Assembly (NCBI GenBank): GCA_964627795.1
Contig: CAZVLF010000004.1
Location: 62,001 to 126,000 of the forward strand
Length of the DNA stretch: 64,000 bases
From: CANDYO01 sp964627795
GTDB lineage: Bacteria; Pseudomonadota; Alphaproteobacteria; Rickettsiales; CANDYO01
Direction of reading: 5' to 3'
Of the stretch, positions 8,252 to 17,624 are shown one piece after another. The notes below the pieces were generated by a model, which saw only the letters and a list, made by a program, of their open reading frames with translations, did not search any database and was not told the DNA's origin. How positions within the stretch are numbered: the first letter of the stretch is position 1; each line of letters begins with the position of its first letter. The position numbers were made by a program, and so were the translations under genes.

Positions 8252-10015
8252 TCAACTAAAAGATGCACTCTCTTCAAGGTGAATAAGTTTTTGGTATAAG
8301 GTGCAAGATTTAATTAAGTAACTATGTTTGCCTTGATCAACCACTTTTCCATTATCAATAACTATAATATTGTCAGAATCCTTTATTGAAGATAATCGAT
8401 GAGATATTATTATGGTGGTTCTATCTTTTTTAAGTCTTGCTAATGCTTGCTGAACTAACTTTTCATTTTCGTTATCAAGAGAATTAGTTGCTTCGTCTAA
8501 AAGAAGAATTTTCGGATCAGAGAGAATTGCTCTAGCAATAGCCACCCTTTGGCGTTGTCCTCCTGAAAGTTCTTTACCCTTTTCGCCTAAATTGGTATCA
8601 AGCCCATTTTCTAATGACATTAGAAATTCATATATTTCAGCTGCTTTTGCGGCTTTGATAATTTCTTCTTCAGTAGCGGAAGGATTTCCATAAGCAATAT
8701 TATATCTTGCTGATGCAGAAAAAATAACAGGATCTTGAGATACATAAGCAAATAACTTTCTTAAATGTTGCAAATCAAAATTTTTAATATTTTGTTCACC
8801 AATGGTGATTTCTCCAGAATTAGGATCATAAAATCTTAACAACAAGTTTAGAATAGAAGTTTTACCTGAGCCAGAAGGTCCAACTATGGAAGTTACCTGC
8901 TTTTGAGGAATAAAAAAGCTTAAATCTTTTAAAATGCTTTTCTCAAGTCTGCTAGGATAACTAAAATTTACCGAAGAAAATCTTATATCAAATATATTAG
9001 GAATAGATGTAGGTTTAATCGGGGAAAAAATAAGAGGTTTGGCATTAATTATTTCAAAGATTCTATCTGATGCTCCAAGTGCTCTTTGCCAATCGCTATA
9101 TATTTCACTTAAGCTTCCAATACTTGTAGCAACTAATATAGCATAAAAAATAAAGGAGGATAAATTTCCAGCAGTCATATTACCATTTACTATATCATAT
9201 CCGCCTATAAGTAAAACAATAGCAATAGAGGATAATATTAAACCTATTACAAGCGCAAATAACAATGACCTTAACTTAATTCTTTTATTGGCTATAGATT
9301 GGGATTGCTGTTGAAGTTGGCTAAATCTTTTAAACTCTTCCTCTTCTTGGTTATAGCTTTGAATTGTTTTAAGAAAAAAGGAAGTTTCTTCAATATAAGA
9401 ATTGACTTTAGCAATTTCTTGTTGGCTAAGCCTAGATAAATTTTTGGTTTTTTTCCCAATAATTACTATAGGTACAATACTAAAAGGTAGTATCAAAAAA
9501 ACATATATAGTGAGCTTTATACTTGTAAATATAAGAAGAATTAAAGCCCCTATACCCATAAGAATATTCCTTAATGAATAAGAAGTTATAAGCATTAAAC
9601 TATTGCTTAAGATTCCTAAATCAGTAGTTAAGCGAGATACAATATCATTAACTTTAAAAGAATCTATATTTTCAGGAGAAAATTTTAGAATTTTGGATAA
9701 TGCATCTGACCTAATATTAGATTCTAGTTTATCACAAATAGTGTTAACTCTAACAGATCTATTATAGCTTGCGAAAGCAATTGCGATTATTGATAAAAGC
9801 AAAAGGATGAAAGATTGATTTAAATTCTCTAAATTTTTTTCAACAAATCCTTTATCTATCACATGCTTTAAAGCATAACCCAATCCTAAAATTGCTGAAG
9901 AAACAATAAAAATTGATATTAAAATGATGCATATTTCTTTTTTAAATGGAGCAAGGTACTTCCATAAAAAACCAAAGGAGTTATAATTTTTACTCGAAAG
10001 ATTTTCTATCATCAT
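8252..10015 (-). CDS. ABC exporter, fused membrane and ATPase domains (MsbA/BmrA type)
   Basis: 587-residue half-transporter. Residues about 20-310 form a six-helix exporter domain and 340-580 the nucleotide-binding domain. Visible motifs: Walker A GPSGSGKT (379-386), Q-loop near 427, signature LSGGQ (483-487), Walker B ILLLDE (503-508) and the H-loop His at 539. It should work as a homodimer in the inner membrane, exporting a lipid, peptide or drug; substrate cannot be read from sequence. It begins 14 bases after the secreted glycosyltransferase gene, so the two are probably co-transcribed from rpoZ. Confidence 0.92.
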   Translation of the reverse strand: MMIENLSSKNYNSFGFLWKYLAPFKKEICIILISIFIVSSAILGLGYALKHVIDKGFVEKNLENLNQSFILLLLSIIAIAFASYNRSVRVNTICDKLESNIRSDALSKILKFSPENIDSFKVNDIVSRLTTDLGILSNSLMLITSYSLRNILMGIGALILLIFTSIKLTIYVFLILPFSIVPIVIIGKKTKNLSRLSQQEIAKVNSYIEETSFFLKTIQSYNQEEEEFKRFSQLQQQSQSIANKRIKLRSLLFALVIGLILSSIAIVLLIGGYDIVNGNMTAGNLSSFIFYAILVATSIGSLSEIYSDWQRALGASDRIFEIINAKPLIFSPIKPTSIPNIFDIRFSSVNFSYPSRLEKSILKDLSFFIPQKQVTSIVGPSGSGKTSILNLLLRFYDPNSGEITIGEQNIKNFDLQHLRKLFAYVSQDPVIFSASARYNIAYGNPSATEEEIIKAAKAAEIYEFLMSLENGLDTNLGEKGKELSGGQRQRVAIARAILSDPKILLLDEATNSLDNENEKLVQQALARLKKDRTTIIISHRLSSIKDSDNIIVIDNGKVVDQGKHSYLIKSCTLYQKLIHLEESASFS

Positions 10016-10029
10016 AATTTTTATATAAC

Positions 10030-11673
10030 TTAACGTTTCTGCGCAAAATAAATTTCAGGTAATAATATAGATTTTCCATCTAAATCTCTATATTTATAAA
10101 TATTTTCCTTAAATAGTTTTTTAACTACATTGTCATTTATTTCTTTGCTTGTAGTTAAGGTTTCTTCAAGTAAAAGAATAAAATTCCTTATAATGCTATG
10201 CATGTTATGAATAGCTATAATATCATGATTTATTGAAATTTTATCAGAAAATTTAGTGACTTTATCAATTTTTCCAAAAAAACCGTATTTCTGAATATAT
10301 TCACTTAAGTTAGTAGGTGTAAAGCTTGAATCAACAAATACTCCACCTTCTGTTTTTAATAGATAGAACTTTGCTATTATTGATTTTTCTTTTTCTGAAA
10401 GAAAATTAAACTGCTGTGGAATATAAGAATATATTTGTTCTTTGTCTAAAATCTTTATTTCACATAAGGGGTTAAGTTTTTGCCACTCATCACTTAATGT
10501 TTTAAAGTCACTTTTAGAAGATGTTTGAATGAATATTTTTTTAGGAATTAAAGAGAAAACATTATACTCAACTTTAGAAGGAGAATTAGTTTTAAATATA
10601 TTTCTAAATGCTGTGTAATATTTATCGCGTAAATTTAATAGCATATAGAATATGCCTTTAATTTCGCTATTATTAAATAAAGAATTAGCAAAAAAATCAT
10701 CAAATAATAATGAATTATGTCTATCTTGAAAATGAATACTTAGGGTTTCTGGTTGTTTGATTATTCTTGTAGATAATTTTGATTGATCTCTAAAAATGCG
10801 GCTTAGGAAATTAACAATAGGCACGTCATTAATAAAATAAAGCGGAAGATTATAACCAGAAGGAAATACAATAGATTTATTTTTTTCTGGATCAATAGTT
10901 GTAAGGTATTGAAATACTGAATCAGCAAAAGCATACATTGTGCGTTGAACCGCTAAATGATGATTAGATGATATAAAGCTGGTCCTTTGGGTTCCGTAGA
11001 TATTTTCAAACATATTTTCTACTTTACTCCAATTTTTTCTAATCCTTTCCAGAGTAATATTTAAGATAGGATGATTGGGTGCGGCTCCAATTAAAGAGTT
11101 TAGAATATTAACTCTCTTTTTATTAGTAGAGGGAGGTTCAAAATTAGTATAAAAATCATATTTATGATGCAACTCATCAAAGTTGGCATAGCATTCAGTA
11201 TCCGAATCAACATACAACCCACCATATTTTCTTAAGATTTCATACCTTATGATATCGGATCTCTCGTGATAGCTCCTTGCCAACCAATATAAATCAATAT
11301 TAGGAAAATTTTCTTTTAAAATTTCTTCTTCAGTCCATAATTTAAATTGCCAACTAGGATTGAATAATTTCCAGGTTTGTTGATAATAACGGTAATTCTT
11401 AGGAATTTCTTCTGGGCCTAGCCAAATTTGGTGGATTATTTTAGGGATAAGAGGAGTTAAGCTATAAGGAACCTTACTTGGAATAAGGTTATTATAGTTT
11501 TGTTTAAGTATTTGGATTTTTTTTGAAGAGCCTGATTCAGCATATTTGGCTGAATATTTATTCATTAAATCAAGTCCGCTTGACTTATCAAAATCTACAT
11601 CCAGTAGAGCTGCTTGAGAAGTTGCTCCAATTATCAATAGGCTTAAAATTAATAAAAACCTATAGAAACTCAT
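10030..11673 (-). CDS. Secreted tandem GT32-type glycosyltransferase
   Basis: 547 residues. A signal peptide (about 1-21, cleavage near TSQA) is followed by a DXD glycosyltransferase domain of the GT32/capsular-polysaccharide type: LIPKIIHQIWLG (75-86), then YEILRKYGGLYVDSDTE with the metal-binding DSD at 156-158. A second, weaker copy starts at LIPKKIFIQ (375) and reaches YLLKTEGGVFVDSSF (437-451), where the acidic DXD is replaced by DSS, so it is probably inactive. The fold is shared with Och1 and with toxin glucosyltransferases. A signal peptide is unexpected for an enzyme using cytosolic sugar nucleotides and suggests action outside the cell or on a host. It starts two bases after rpoZ. 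Confidence 0.8.
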   Translation of the reverse strand: MSFYRFLLILSLLIIGATSQAALLDVDFDKSSGLDLMNKYSAKYAESGSSKKIQILKQNYNNLIPSKVPYSLTPLIPKIIHQIWLGPEEIPKNYRYYQQTWKLFNPSWQFKLWTEEEILKENFPNIDLYWLARSYHERSDIIRYEILRKYGGLYVDSDTECYANFDELHHKYDFYTNFEPPSTNKKRVNILNSLIGAAPNHPILNITLERIRKNWSKVENMFENIYGTQRTSFISSNHHLAVQRTMYAFADSVFQYLTTIDPEKNKSIVFPSGYNLPLYFINDVPIVNFLSRIFRDQSKLSTRIIKQPETLSIHFQDRHNSLLFDDFFANSLFNNSEIKGIFYMLLNLRDKYYTAFRNIFKTNSPSKVEYNVFSLIPKKIFIQTSSKSDFKTLSDEWQKLNPLCEIKILDKEQIYSYIPQQFNFLSEKEKSIIAKFYLLKTEGGVFVDSSFTPTNLSEYIQKYGFFGKIDKVTKFSDKISINHDIIAIHNMHSIIRNFILLLEETLTTSKEINDNVVKKLFKENIYKYRDLDGKSILLPEIYFAQKR

Positions 11674-11675
11674 AC

Positions 11676-12086
11676 TTAGTCTTCTGAATCAATATCAGCG
11701 TCTTCAAATGACATATCTTCAAGTATTGCGCTTTCTTCAAGCTGGTATTCACCATCATCAAAGAAATTTTCTTCAAAAGAATCAGAAAATTTAGTTTCTT
11801 CATCCCCTTCTAATTCAAGATAATTTTCCTGCTTATTATCTTCCAAGCTATCATCATTGATTTTATTTTTACAAAAATCATGAATGAGATTATCTTTCAT
11901 CTGTTCAATATTAAATTTATTTCCAGCTATTTCACGAAGTGCAATAACAGCATTTTTATCATTGTCTCTTTCAACTAAAATAGGAGATCCGGTAGAAATA
12001 TCTCTTCCTCTGCGGCTTGCCAAGACTACTAATTCAAAATGGTTAGGAACTATTTTTTTGCAATCTTCTACTGTTACTCTTGCCAT
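11676..12086 (-). CDS. rpoZ: RNA polymerase omega subunit with acidic tail
   Basis: The first 70 residues are standard omega: MARVTVEDC, then LVVLASRRGRDI and NAVIALREIAGNKF. Omega binds the beta-prime subunit and helps RNA polymerase assembly. The protein is 136 residues long against about 90 in enterobacteria; residues from about 76 onward are an extension in which nearly half the residues are Asp or Glu. It heads a minus-strand run with the glycosyltransferase and the ABC exporter, separated by 2 and 14 bases. Confidence 0.93.
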   Translation of the reverse strand: MARVTVEDCKKIVPNHFELVVLASRRGRDISTGSPILVERDNDKNAVIALREIAGNKFNIEQMKDNLIHDFCKNKINDDSLEDNKQENYLELEGDEETKFSDSFEENFFDDGEYQLEESAILEDMSFEDADIDSED

Positions 12087-12387
12087 AATTATACCTCTAA
12101 TTAAGCCTATTAATATAGCAGCTCAGTATACACTAAAATTATTTTTTGGCAATGGATAATAATGACTGAATTAAAGGTTAAGGATAAGGAATAGATGTAT
12201 TATAAGATGCTACTTTTAAATTTAATTTAACTCAAAATGTAAATTTAAATATGGTTTAAAATAAAACACATAAAAATAACTTTAAAAATTAAGCTTAAAA
12301 TAGCATATAAGCTATGATTTATTTAATCATTGACACAAAAATCAAATCAAATAGACTTAGCGAGATTAAGTAGAGAAATTATAACTT
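12087..12387. other. Intergenic region between divergent rpoZ and the GTA-like gene
   Basis: About 300 AT-rich bases holding the divergent promoters of the two flanking genes. I see no RNA gene, strong hairpin or repeat in it. Confidence 0.5.
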
Positions 12388-13653
12388 ATGCTTTCTAGTA
12401 AAATTACAGAATTAGTTACTGCTGTTGTTATTACTCCATCTGGCGAAAATGCTTATTCTATTTCACCAATAAAAAATAATCTTGGTTATCATGTTAACGT
12501 TCATGGATCGAAAAAGACGGACATGATTTTATCTTTAAATTATCTAAAAGATAATTTTCCTAATCTTAAGTATGTTGCACTTGAAGTTAATTGGTTTTCA
12601 ACTTCAACTAATATTGTACAGGCTAAAATAGTTCCTAAAATTGAATCAAAGCAAAACTCAGCTAAATGGAAAGTGTCAAGCTTTGATAAAGAAAATACAC
12701 TTGAAGTTTCTAAGGATTTTCAAGGTAATCCTAATTATAGTGGGACCCCGTCGGATGAAAGCATGGTTGAGCTATGCAAATATTTAAAAGACCAAGGTTA
12801 TAAAATATTACTTTCTCCAATATTATATGTTGATGATCCGAAAAAAAGTTGGAGAGGAATGATAAAATCTTTATCACACCCAAAGTTTATAGATAAAGAA
12901 ATAAAATATTTTTTTGAGAATGATAATTTTGGATATAACAAGTTTATATTGCATTACTCAAGATTATTAAAAGATAGTGTGGATATAATTTCAATAGGCT
13001 ATGAACTCAAGGGAATTACACAAAGATATAATGAGTATTCTCAATTTCCTGGTATCAAAGCGCTTGCTAATTTAAGCCAATTAGTTAAGGAGTTAGTTTC
13101 TTCTAAAGTAGCTGTTACTTATATTGCAAATTTCGGAGAATACCACCATTCCGATGAAGGAAAATTCCCAATGGATTTGTTATGGAAAAGTATAAATATT
13201 ATAACTATAAAAGCTAATTTCCCGCTTGCAGATAAATCAAGCTCATGTAAAGCTATTAAAGAAAGCTGGTCAAGCGGAGAGGGATGGGATTACTTTATAT
13301 CAGAAGAAAAAGAATCAAAATTTGATGACCCTATTTGGGCATGGAAAAATTTTAAATATTGGTATAATAACTATCATTACGAGGGAGAGGTGATTTCTCC
13401 TTGGATTCCCAATGAAAAACCTTTATTTATAATTTATGATTCAAGAGGAGATATAAACACAATTGTAGCAAGTGAAATTTATTTAAAAAACCAAGATATA
13501 GTTTCGCAAAGCTTTTTAAGCTACTTTGATTCCAGGCCTTATCCACTTTATCCAAGTAATTGCAATTTTTGGTCTGATTGTTTGGAGTGGTATTCAAGCT
13601 CTGCAGTAAATGGTAAAGTTGATAAAGATACTGTAATTCCTGATTGTATTTAA
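12388..13653 (+). CDS. Free-standing GTA TIM-barrel-like protein (gene transfer agent relic)
   Basis: 421 residues matching, along their whole length, the TIM-barrel (GTA_TIM) domain of the large tail protein of alphaproteobacterial gene transfer agents. Recognised stretches: YVALEVNWFSTS (62-73), YSGTPSDESM (117-126), FILHYSRLL (186-194), IGYELKGITQ (203-212), GEGWDYFISEE (297-307), ISPWIPNEKP (336-345) and DSRPYPLYPSNCNFWSD (381-397). The usual parent is about 1300 residues, so the other domains are absent. E206 keeps the proposed acid position, but the second carboxylate (TEYG in the family, as I recall it) is replaced by IIYD, so hydrolase activity is doubtful. No signal peptide, no GTA neighbours, weak ribosome site. 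Confidence 0.8.
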   Translation: MLSSKITELVTAVVITPSGENAYSISPIKNNLGYHVNVHGSKKTDMILSLNYLKDNFPNLKYVALEVNWFSTSTNIVQAKIVPKIESKQNSAKWKVSSFDKENTLEVSKDFQGNPNYSGTPSDESMVELCKYLKDQGYKILLSPILYVDDPKKSWRGMIKSLSHPKFIDKEIKYFFENDNFGYNKFILHYSRLLKDSVDIISIGYELKGITQRYNEYSQFPGIKALANLSQLVKELVSSKVAVTYIANFGEYHHSDEGKFPMDLLWKSINIITIKANFPLADKSSSCKAIKESWSSGEGWDYFISEEKESKFDDPIWAWKNFKYWYNNYHYEGEVISPWIPNEKPLFIIYDSRGDINTIVASEIYLKNQDIVSQSFLSYFDSRPYPLYPSNCNFWSDCLEWYSSSAVNGKVDKDTVIPDCI

Positions 13654-13661
13654 TAATTCAG

Positions 13662-14324
13662 CTATTTACATCCCATATTAGTAGCTTCTTTTTGCATTAA
13701 TTTTTGTATGTTAGCAGGAAGAGAAGCACTTTTAGCTTTTAGTACTTTCATTATTTCGCAAGCTTCCTTTTTCTTTTTCATTTGGTTTAGAGAAATAGAA
13801 GCCTTTAGCATACTTAAATCAGCTTTGCTATTTTTAGGAAATTTATTGAAAGAAAGAATATAGTTAATTGCTGCTTTATCATATTTTTTTCTTAAGTAAA
13901 AGCTTTCACCAAGCCAATAATATGCAGGTCCTGTATATTCACTATTAGTATAAGTGTTAATAAAGTTATTAAAAGAGGTTTCTGCCTGACTGTATTTTTG
14001 TTCTTTAATTAGAGAGTAAGCTTTGTCATATATCTCTTTAGCTTTTGCTGGATCAACTTTTTTAGTTTCTTGATTTGAAGTAGTTTTGTTGGCTTCGCCA
14101 AAAGTTTTATTTTTTTCAACCTCTTTAAACCTAAATTCTATGTCCTTAGACAAAGCATCTATTTTTTTTATCAAAAGATCATTCTTATGTTGGATTTTTT
14201 CTATCTGATCCGTAAGCTCATTTATTCTCTGTTCTAATTGTTGTATGGTTTCATCATTATCATTGGAAGCAGCATAAGCAAAATTAACAAGCAAAAATAA
14301 AATTACAAAGATTTTTTTTACCAT
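13662..14324 (-). CDS. cpoB: Cell division coordinator CpoB (YbgF), Tol-Pal accessory
   Basis: Periplasmic protein that couples peptidoglycan synthesis to outer-membrane constriction with the Tol-Pal complex. It has a signal peptide (about 1-18, ending YAYA or AYAA), an N-terminal trimerising coiled coil (about 25-75) and C-terminal TPRs (about 95-215) with the typical KAKEIYDKAYSLIKEQKY and GPAYYWLGESFYLRKKY segments. It lies four bases downstream of ygfZ. Its partner Pal is encoded separately at 47.8 kb; tolQRAB are not in the window. Confidence 0.9.
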   Translation of the reverse strand: MVKKIFVILFLLVNFAYAASNDNDETIQQLEQRINELTDQIEKIQHKNDLLIKKIDALSKDIEFRFKEVEKNKTFGEANKTTSNQETKKVDPAKAKEIYDKAYSLIKEQKYSQAETSFNNFINTYTNSEYTGPAYYWLGESFYLRKKYDKAAINYILSFNKFPKNSKADLSMLKASISLNQMKKKKEACEIMKVLKAKSASLPANIQKLMQKEATNMGCK

Positions 14325-14328
14325 TAAG

Positions 14329-15132
14329 TTACTCTCCTTTAAGCTTTAATCTAGCAGGTTTATCATAGAGTTTAAATATGTTATCATCATTTACTAAGTC
14401 TATAAACTCATTTCTTATGAGTGCTAGTCCCTTTTTATTGATGATTGAGCAAGTTATACCAACCTGAATGTCATTTAAAAATATAGGGGCTCCAAGAGGA
14501 GAAAAAATTTCCTCATCGCTTATAATTTTAACAATAGTTTTTCTTATTACTCCTTTATAATAAGTTCGAGCTATAACTTCTTGCCCGACATAACATCCTT
14601 TATTAAAATCAAAAGCATTAAAATTTTCTAGGCCAAACTCTAGAGGAAATGACTGTTGTTCAATTAAATCTTGATCTCCTTCAGGAATCAAAAGTTCTAT
14701 TCTTTGTTCATTATAATAGTCTCTATCTGTGTGATAGTTATTTAAATTTTTAGAATAAATTCTCCAACCAAGATCAAAAGACCTTGGATCCCTAAAACAG
14801 AGGGACTCCTCTTCAATAGCTTCAGAGGAAAATATAACTGAGAGATCAGGATTTTCTGAGAATGAAATTATACTTCTTAATTTATATATATTGAGTTTTT
14901 TAAGAATTTCTTCAGATCTTGCTAAAGGTATATCAAATAGGATTACATCTTTATAATTAGTGATAAAAAAGTCACAAAAATATTTTCCTTGAGGAGTCAA
15001 CATTAAAGCATATATCATCCTATTAGGCTCTTGAACCTTATTAATATCATTGGTAATAAGCCCTTGAAAAAACTTACATCTGTCTTTACCTTCTAAAGCA
15101 AAGATTTTTCTATTTTTGATTATGCTGTGCAT
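14329..15132 (-). CDS. ygfZ: Folate-binding Fe-S maturation protein YgfZ
   Basis: Member of the GcvT-like family that uses tetrahydrofolate to support Fe-S cluster proteins. The family signature KGCYVGQEVIAR (about 178-189, with the functional Cys) is intact, as is the N-terminal FFQGLITNDI. At 267 residues it is the short alphaproteobacterial/mitochondrial (IBA57-like) form. It is followed at once by cpoB. Confidence 0.92.
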   Translation of the reverse strand: MHSIIKNRKIFALEGKDRCKFFQGLITNDINKVQEPNRMIYALMLTPQGKYFCDFFITNYKDVILFDIPLARSEEILKKLNIYKLRSIISFSENPDLSVIFSSEAIEEESLCFRDPRSFDLGWRIYSKNLNNYHTDRDYYNEQRIELLIPEGDQDLIEQQSFPLEFGLENFNAFDFNKGCYVGQEVIARTYYKGVIRKTIVKIISDEEIFSPLGAPIFLNDIQVGITCSIINKKGLALIRNEFIDLVNDDNIFKLYDKPARLKLKGE

Positions 15133-15257
15133 TATTAAATGATTAAGCTAAATGTAGTGTTTATTTTAAACTCTAAAAATCTAAAAAGTCAATTTAATTA
15201 TATAGTAATTTAAAAGCTTATAATATATAATATTCACAGTTTATAGGGATTTGATTT

Positions 15258-17525
15258 ATGATAAAAAAAAACTCTCTAGCCAGAGATTTTAAAATATTTT
15301 CCTTTATAATTTTGCTTTCGGTTTTTATTACTTCGCTTTGTGTAGGGTTAATTGTTCATCGTTCATACCATAATAAGCAAGTTGCAGATATAATCGAGAA
15401 AGCCCATATTTTAGACCGCGACTTATCTGAAGCCTTTGGCGTTGCAACACATTACACCAAATTCCTTTCTAACAAAGCCATTCAAGAGGACAAAGTTGAT
15501 CATGTTTTTTTAAGAGATATTTTATCCAATCAAAATTATTATGATTCTGAGAATGAAAATTTATGGACTAAATTTGGTTGGGTTAATAACGAGAAAAAAT
15601 TATTAATTTATAAAGATGGAATAATAGAAGAAAAGGATTTTTCAATGAGACCTTTTATAGAAAGGGCGATGACTCATCCTGGTAAGATATTTTTTTCTCA
15701 CCCAGCCATAGGAATACTAAGTAACCAATGGATTTTACCTGCTGGAATGGGGGTATCAAATATAAACAAAAAATTTTTAGGAATAATTAATACAGGTTTC
15801 AACCTAGAAAAATTGCGAAAAAAGTTGGAAAATACTTTTGATCGAAATAATTTAGTATTTATGATGCTTGATGAAAATATGAAATTTATTCTTGCATCAA
15901 GTAGTCTTGGTTTATCATATCATTCAGTTCTTCCACCAGAAAATTTGCTTCAACAAGTCGGCACAGAAATAAAAAGGGCTCACCTCGAAAATTCCTTTTT
16001 TAAGGATGATATAAAATTTCATCAGTTTAAATTTAGTTTTTTCAAACATTCAGAAAAATATCCTTTTTATTTCATTGTTGGTGAAAATCTCCGGGTAGTA
16101 AATGAAGAATATTGGCAAATAATTTTTCCTAGAATTGCGGAACTAACAATAATGGGAGTGCTTTTTATAGTTCTACTTCATTATTTTAGAAGGCATATAG
16201 TGAATCCAATTATGTTACTTGCTAATGCAGCTAGAAAAATTGAAAATGAAAAAGTAAATCCTAAAATTTATATTGCTCATTACCCTGAAGTAAAAATTTT
16301 GGCTGATCAACTTAAAGATATTCAAAATACTAGGCTTGAATTAATAGAAGCAAAAAAAAGAGCTGATCAAGCTAATAAAAACCTTGAACAAAAAGTTAAA
16401 GAAAGAACTATAGAGCTTGAAAAAGCATTAGCAGTTAAAACAGAATTTTTAAATAATATTAGTCATGAGGTTAGAACGCCTGTTCAAGGAATTACAACAT
16501 TGTCTAAAGGGTTAGTTGAAAATTGGACCAAGCATAAAAATGAGAAAAAATTAGAACTTGCTTCAGCAGTAGCTCAAAACAGCCAGAGATTATTTTCTTT
16601 GGTAACTAACTTACTGGATTTTTCAATTTTTAATGACGATAGGGTATATTTTAATTTTCAAGAAAATGATCTTATTAGATTAATTCAAGATATAATAGAT
16701 GAATGTAATAACCTATATTTAATAGATAAGGATATTAAGCTTATATTTAAACGTTACCCAAAAAATGTTGTAATTTTAATTGATTATGAACGTATAATTC
16801 AAGTTTTAAGAAATATCATTACTAATGCGATCAAATTTACTTCTTCGGGGACTATTGAAGTAGAGGTTAAATATGATAAAAATAGTAAAAGATATATAAT
16901 TTCAGTGAAAGATCAAGGGATAGGAATTCCTGAAGACGAGCTTGAATTTATATTTTCTCCTTTTACTCAAAGCAGCTTTACAAAAGCAAAAATTAGTGGA
17001 GCAGGGTTAGGGCTAGCCATATCAAAAAAAATTATAGATGGGCATCGAGGAAAAATTTGGGCCGAAAATAATAAAGATAAAGGAGCAACAATTTTTGTTT
17101 CTCTTCCAGAAGAAAAACAAGATGAAATAAAAATTGAAGCAAAAAAAGTTAGAACTGGAAATATACTTATGATTGATGACGAAGATACTTGTCGTATGAG
17201 TATGGATATATTGCTAAGTAATACCGAATTTAATTTAATTTCTGCTAGTGGCGGTACTGAAGGGCTTGAATATGTAAAACAGCATTATAATGAAATAGAC
17301 TTGGTTCTTCTTGATTTAATGATGCCAGATATGTATGGGTTAAATGTGTTAACTGAGATTATGGCTGACCCTCGCACTAGAGAGGTTCCTGTTGTTATTC
17401 AAAGTGGAACAAATGATTCTAAGGAAATTGAAAGAAGTTTTAAATTAGGTGCTAAGGCTTATATTAGAAAGCCATATCAAAGGCAACAAATTTTAGATAT
17501 TATGCACCACTTATTAGCTGAATAG
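15258..17525 (+). CDS. Hybrid sensor histidine kinase/response regulator
   Basis: 755-residue membrane sensor. Order: membrane helix (about 13-33), a roughly 250-residue periplasmic sensor region, second helix (293-310), HAMP-like linker, coiled coil (355-392), HisKA with phospho-acceptor H403 in NISHEVRTP, HATPase with N523 (N box), DQGIGIP (552-558) and GAGLGLA, then a C-terminal receiver domain with D686 (LLDLMMPD) and K738. The phosphate would pass from H403 to D686 and then to an external Hpt or back. No partner regulator is adjacent. The stimulus is unknown. Confidence 0.93.
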   Translation: MIKKNSLARDFKIFSFIILLSVFITSLCVGLIVHRSYHNKQVADIIEKAHILDRDLSEAFGVATHYTKFLSNKAIQEDKVDHVFLRDILSNQNYYDSENENLWTKFGWVNNEKKLLIYKDGIIEEKDFSMRPFIERAMTHPGKIFFSHPAIGILSNQWILPAGMGVSNINKKFLGIINTGFNLEKLRKKLENTFDRNNLVFMMLDENMKFILASSSLGLSYHSVLPPENLLQQVGTEIKRAHLENSFFKDDIKFHQFKFSFFKHSEKYPFYFIVGENLRVVNEEYWQIIFPRIAELTIMGVLFIVLLHYFRRHIVNPIMLLANAARKIENEKVNPKIYIAHYPEVKILADQLKDIQNTRLELIEAKKRADQANKNLEQKVKERTIELEKALAVKTEFLNNISHEVRTPVQGITTLSKGLVENWTKHKNEKKLELASAVAQNSQRLFSLVTNLLDFSIFNDDRVYFNFQENDLIRLIQDIIDECNNLYLIDKDIKLIFKRYPKNVVILIDYERIIQVLRNIITNAIKFTSSGTIEVEVKYDKNSKRYIISVKDQGIGIPEDELEFIFSPFTQSSFTKAKISGAGLGLAISKKIIDGHRGKIWAENNKDKGATIFVSLPEEKQDEIKIEAKKVRTGNILMIDDEDTCRMSMDILLSNTEFNLISASGGTEGLEYVKQHYNEIDLVLLDLMMPDMYGLNVLTEIMADPRTREVPVVIQSGTNDSKEIERSFKLGAKAYIRKPYQRQQILDIMHHLLAE

Positions 17526-17624
17526 ATTGAATAATATAAAAAATGTTTTTTACAATTCATTGACTCTAGTCTCGCAGCTAATTGCTGTTAAAATTTAGGA
17601 TAGGTTATTAAAAAACTAAAAGTT

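Noticed and set aside
17560..17624. Possible terminator between the histidine kinase and holC
   Set aside because: Only a four-base CAGC/GCTG stem and scattered T runs; too weak to support.
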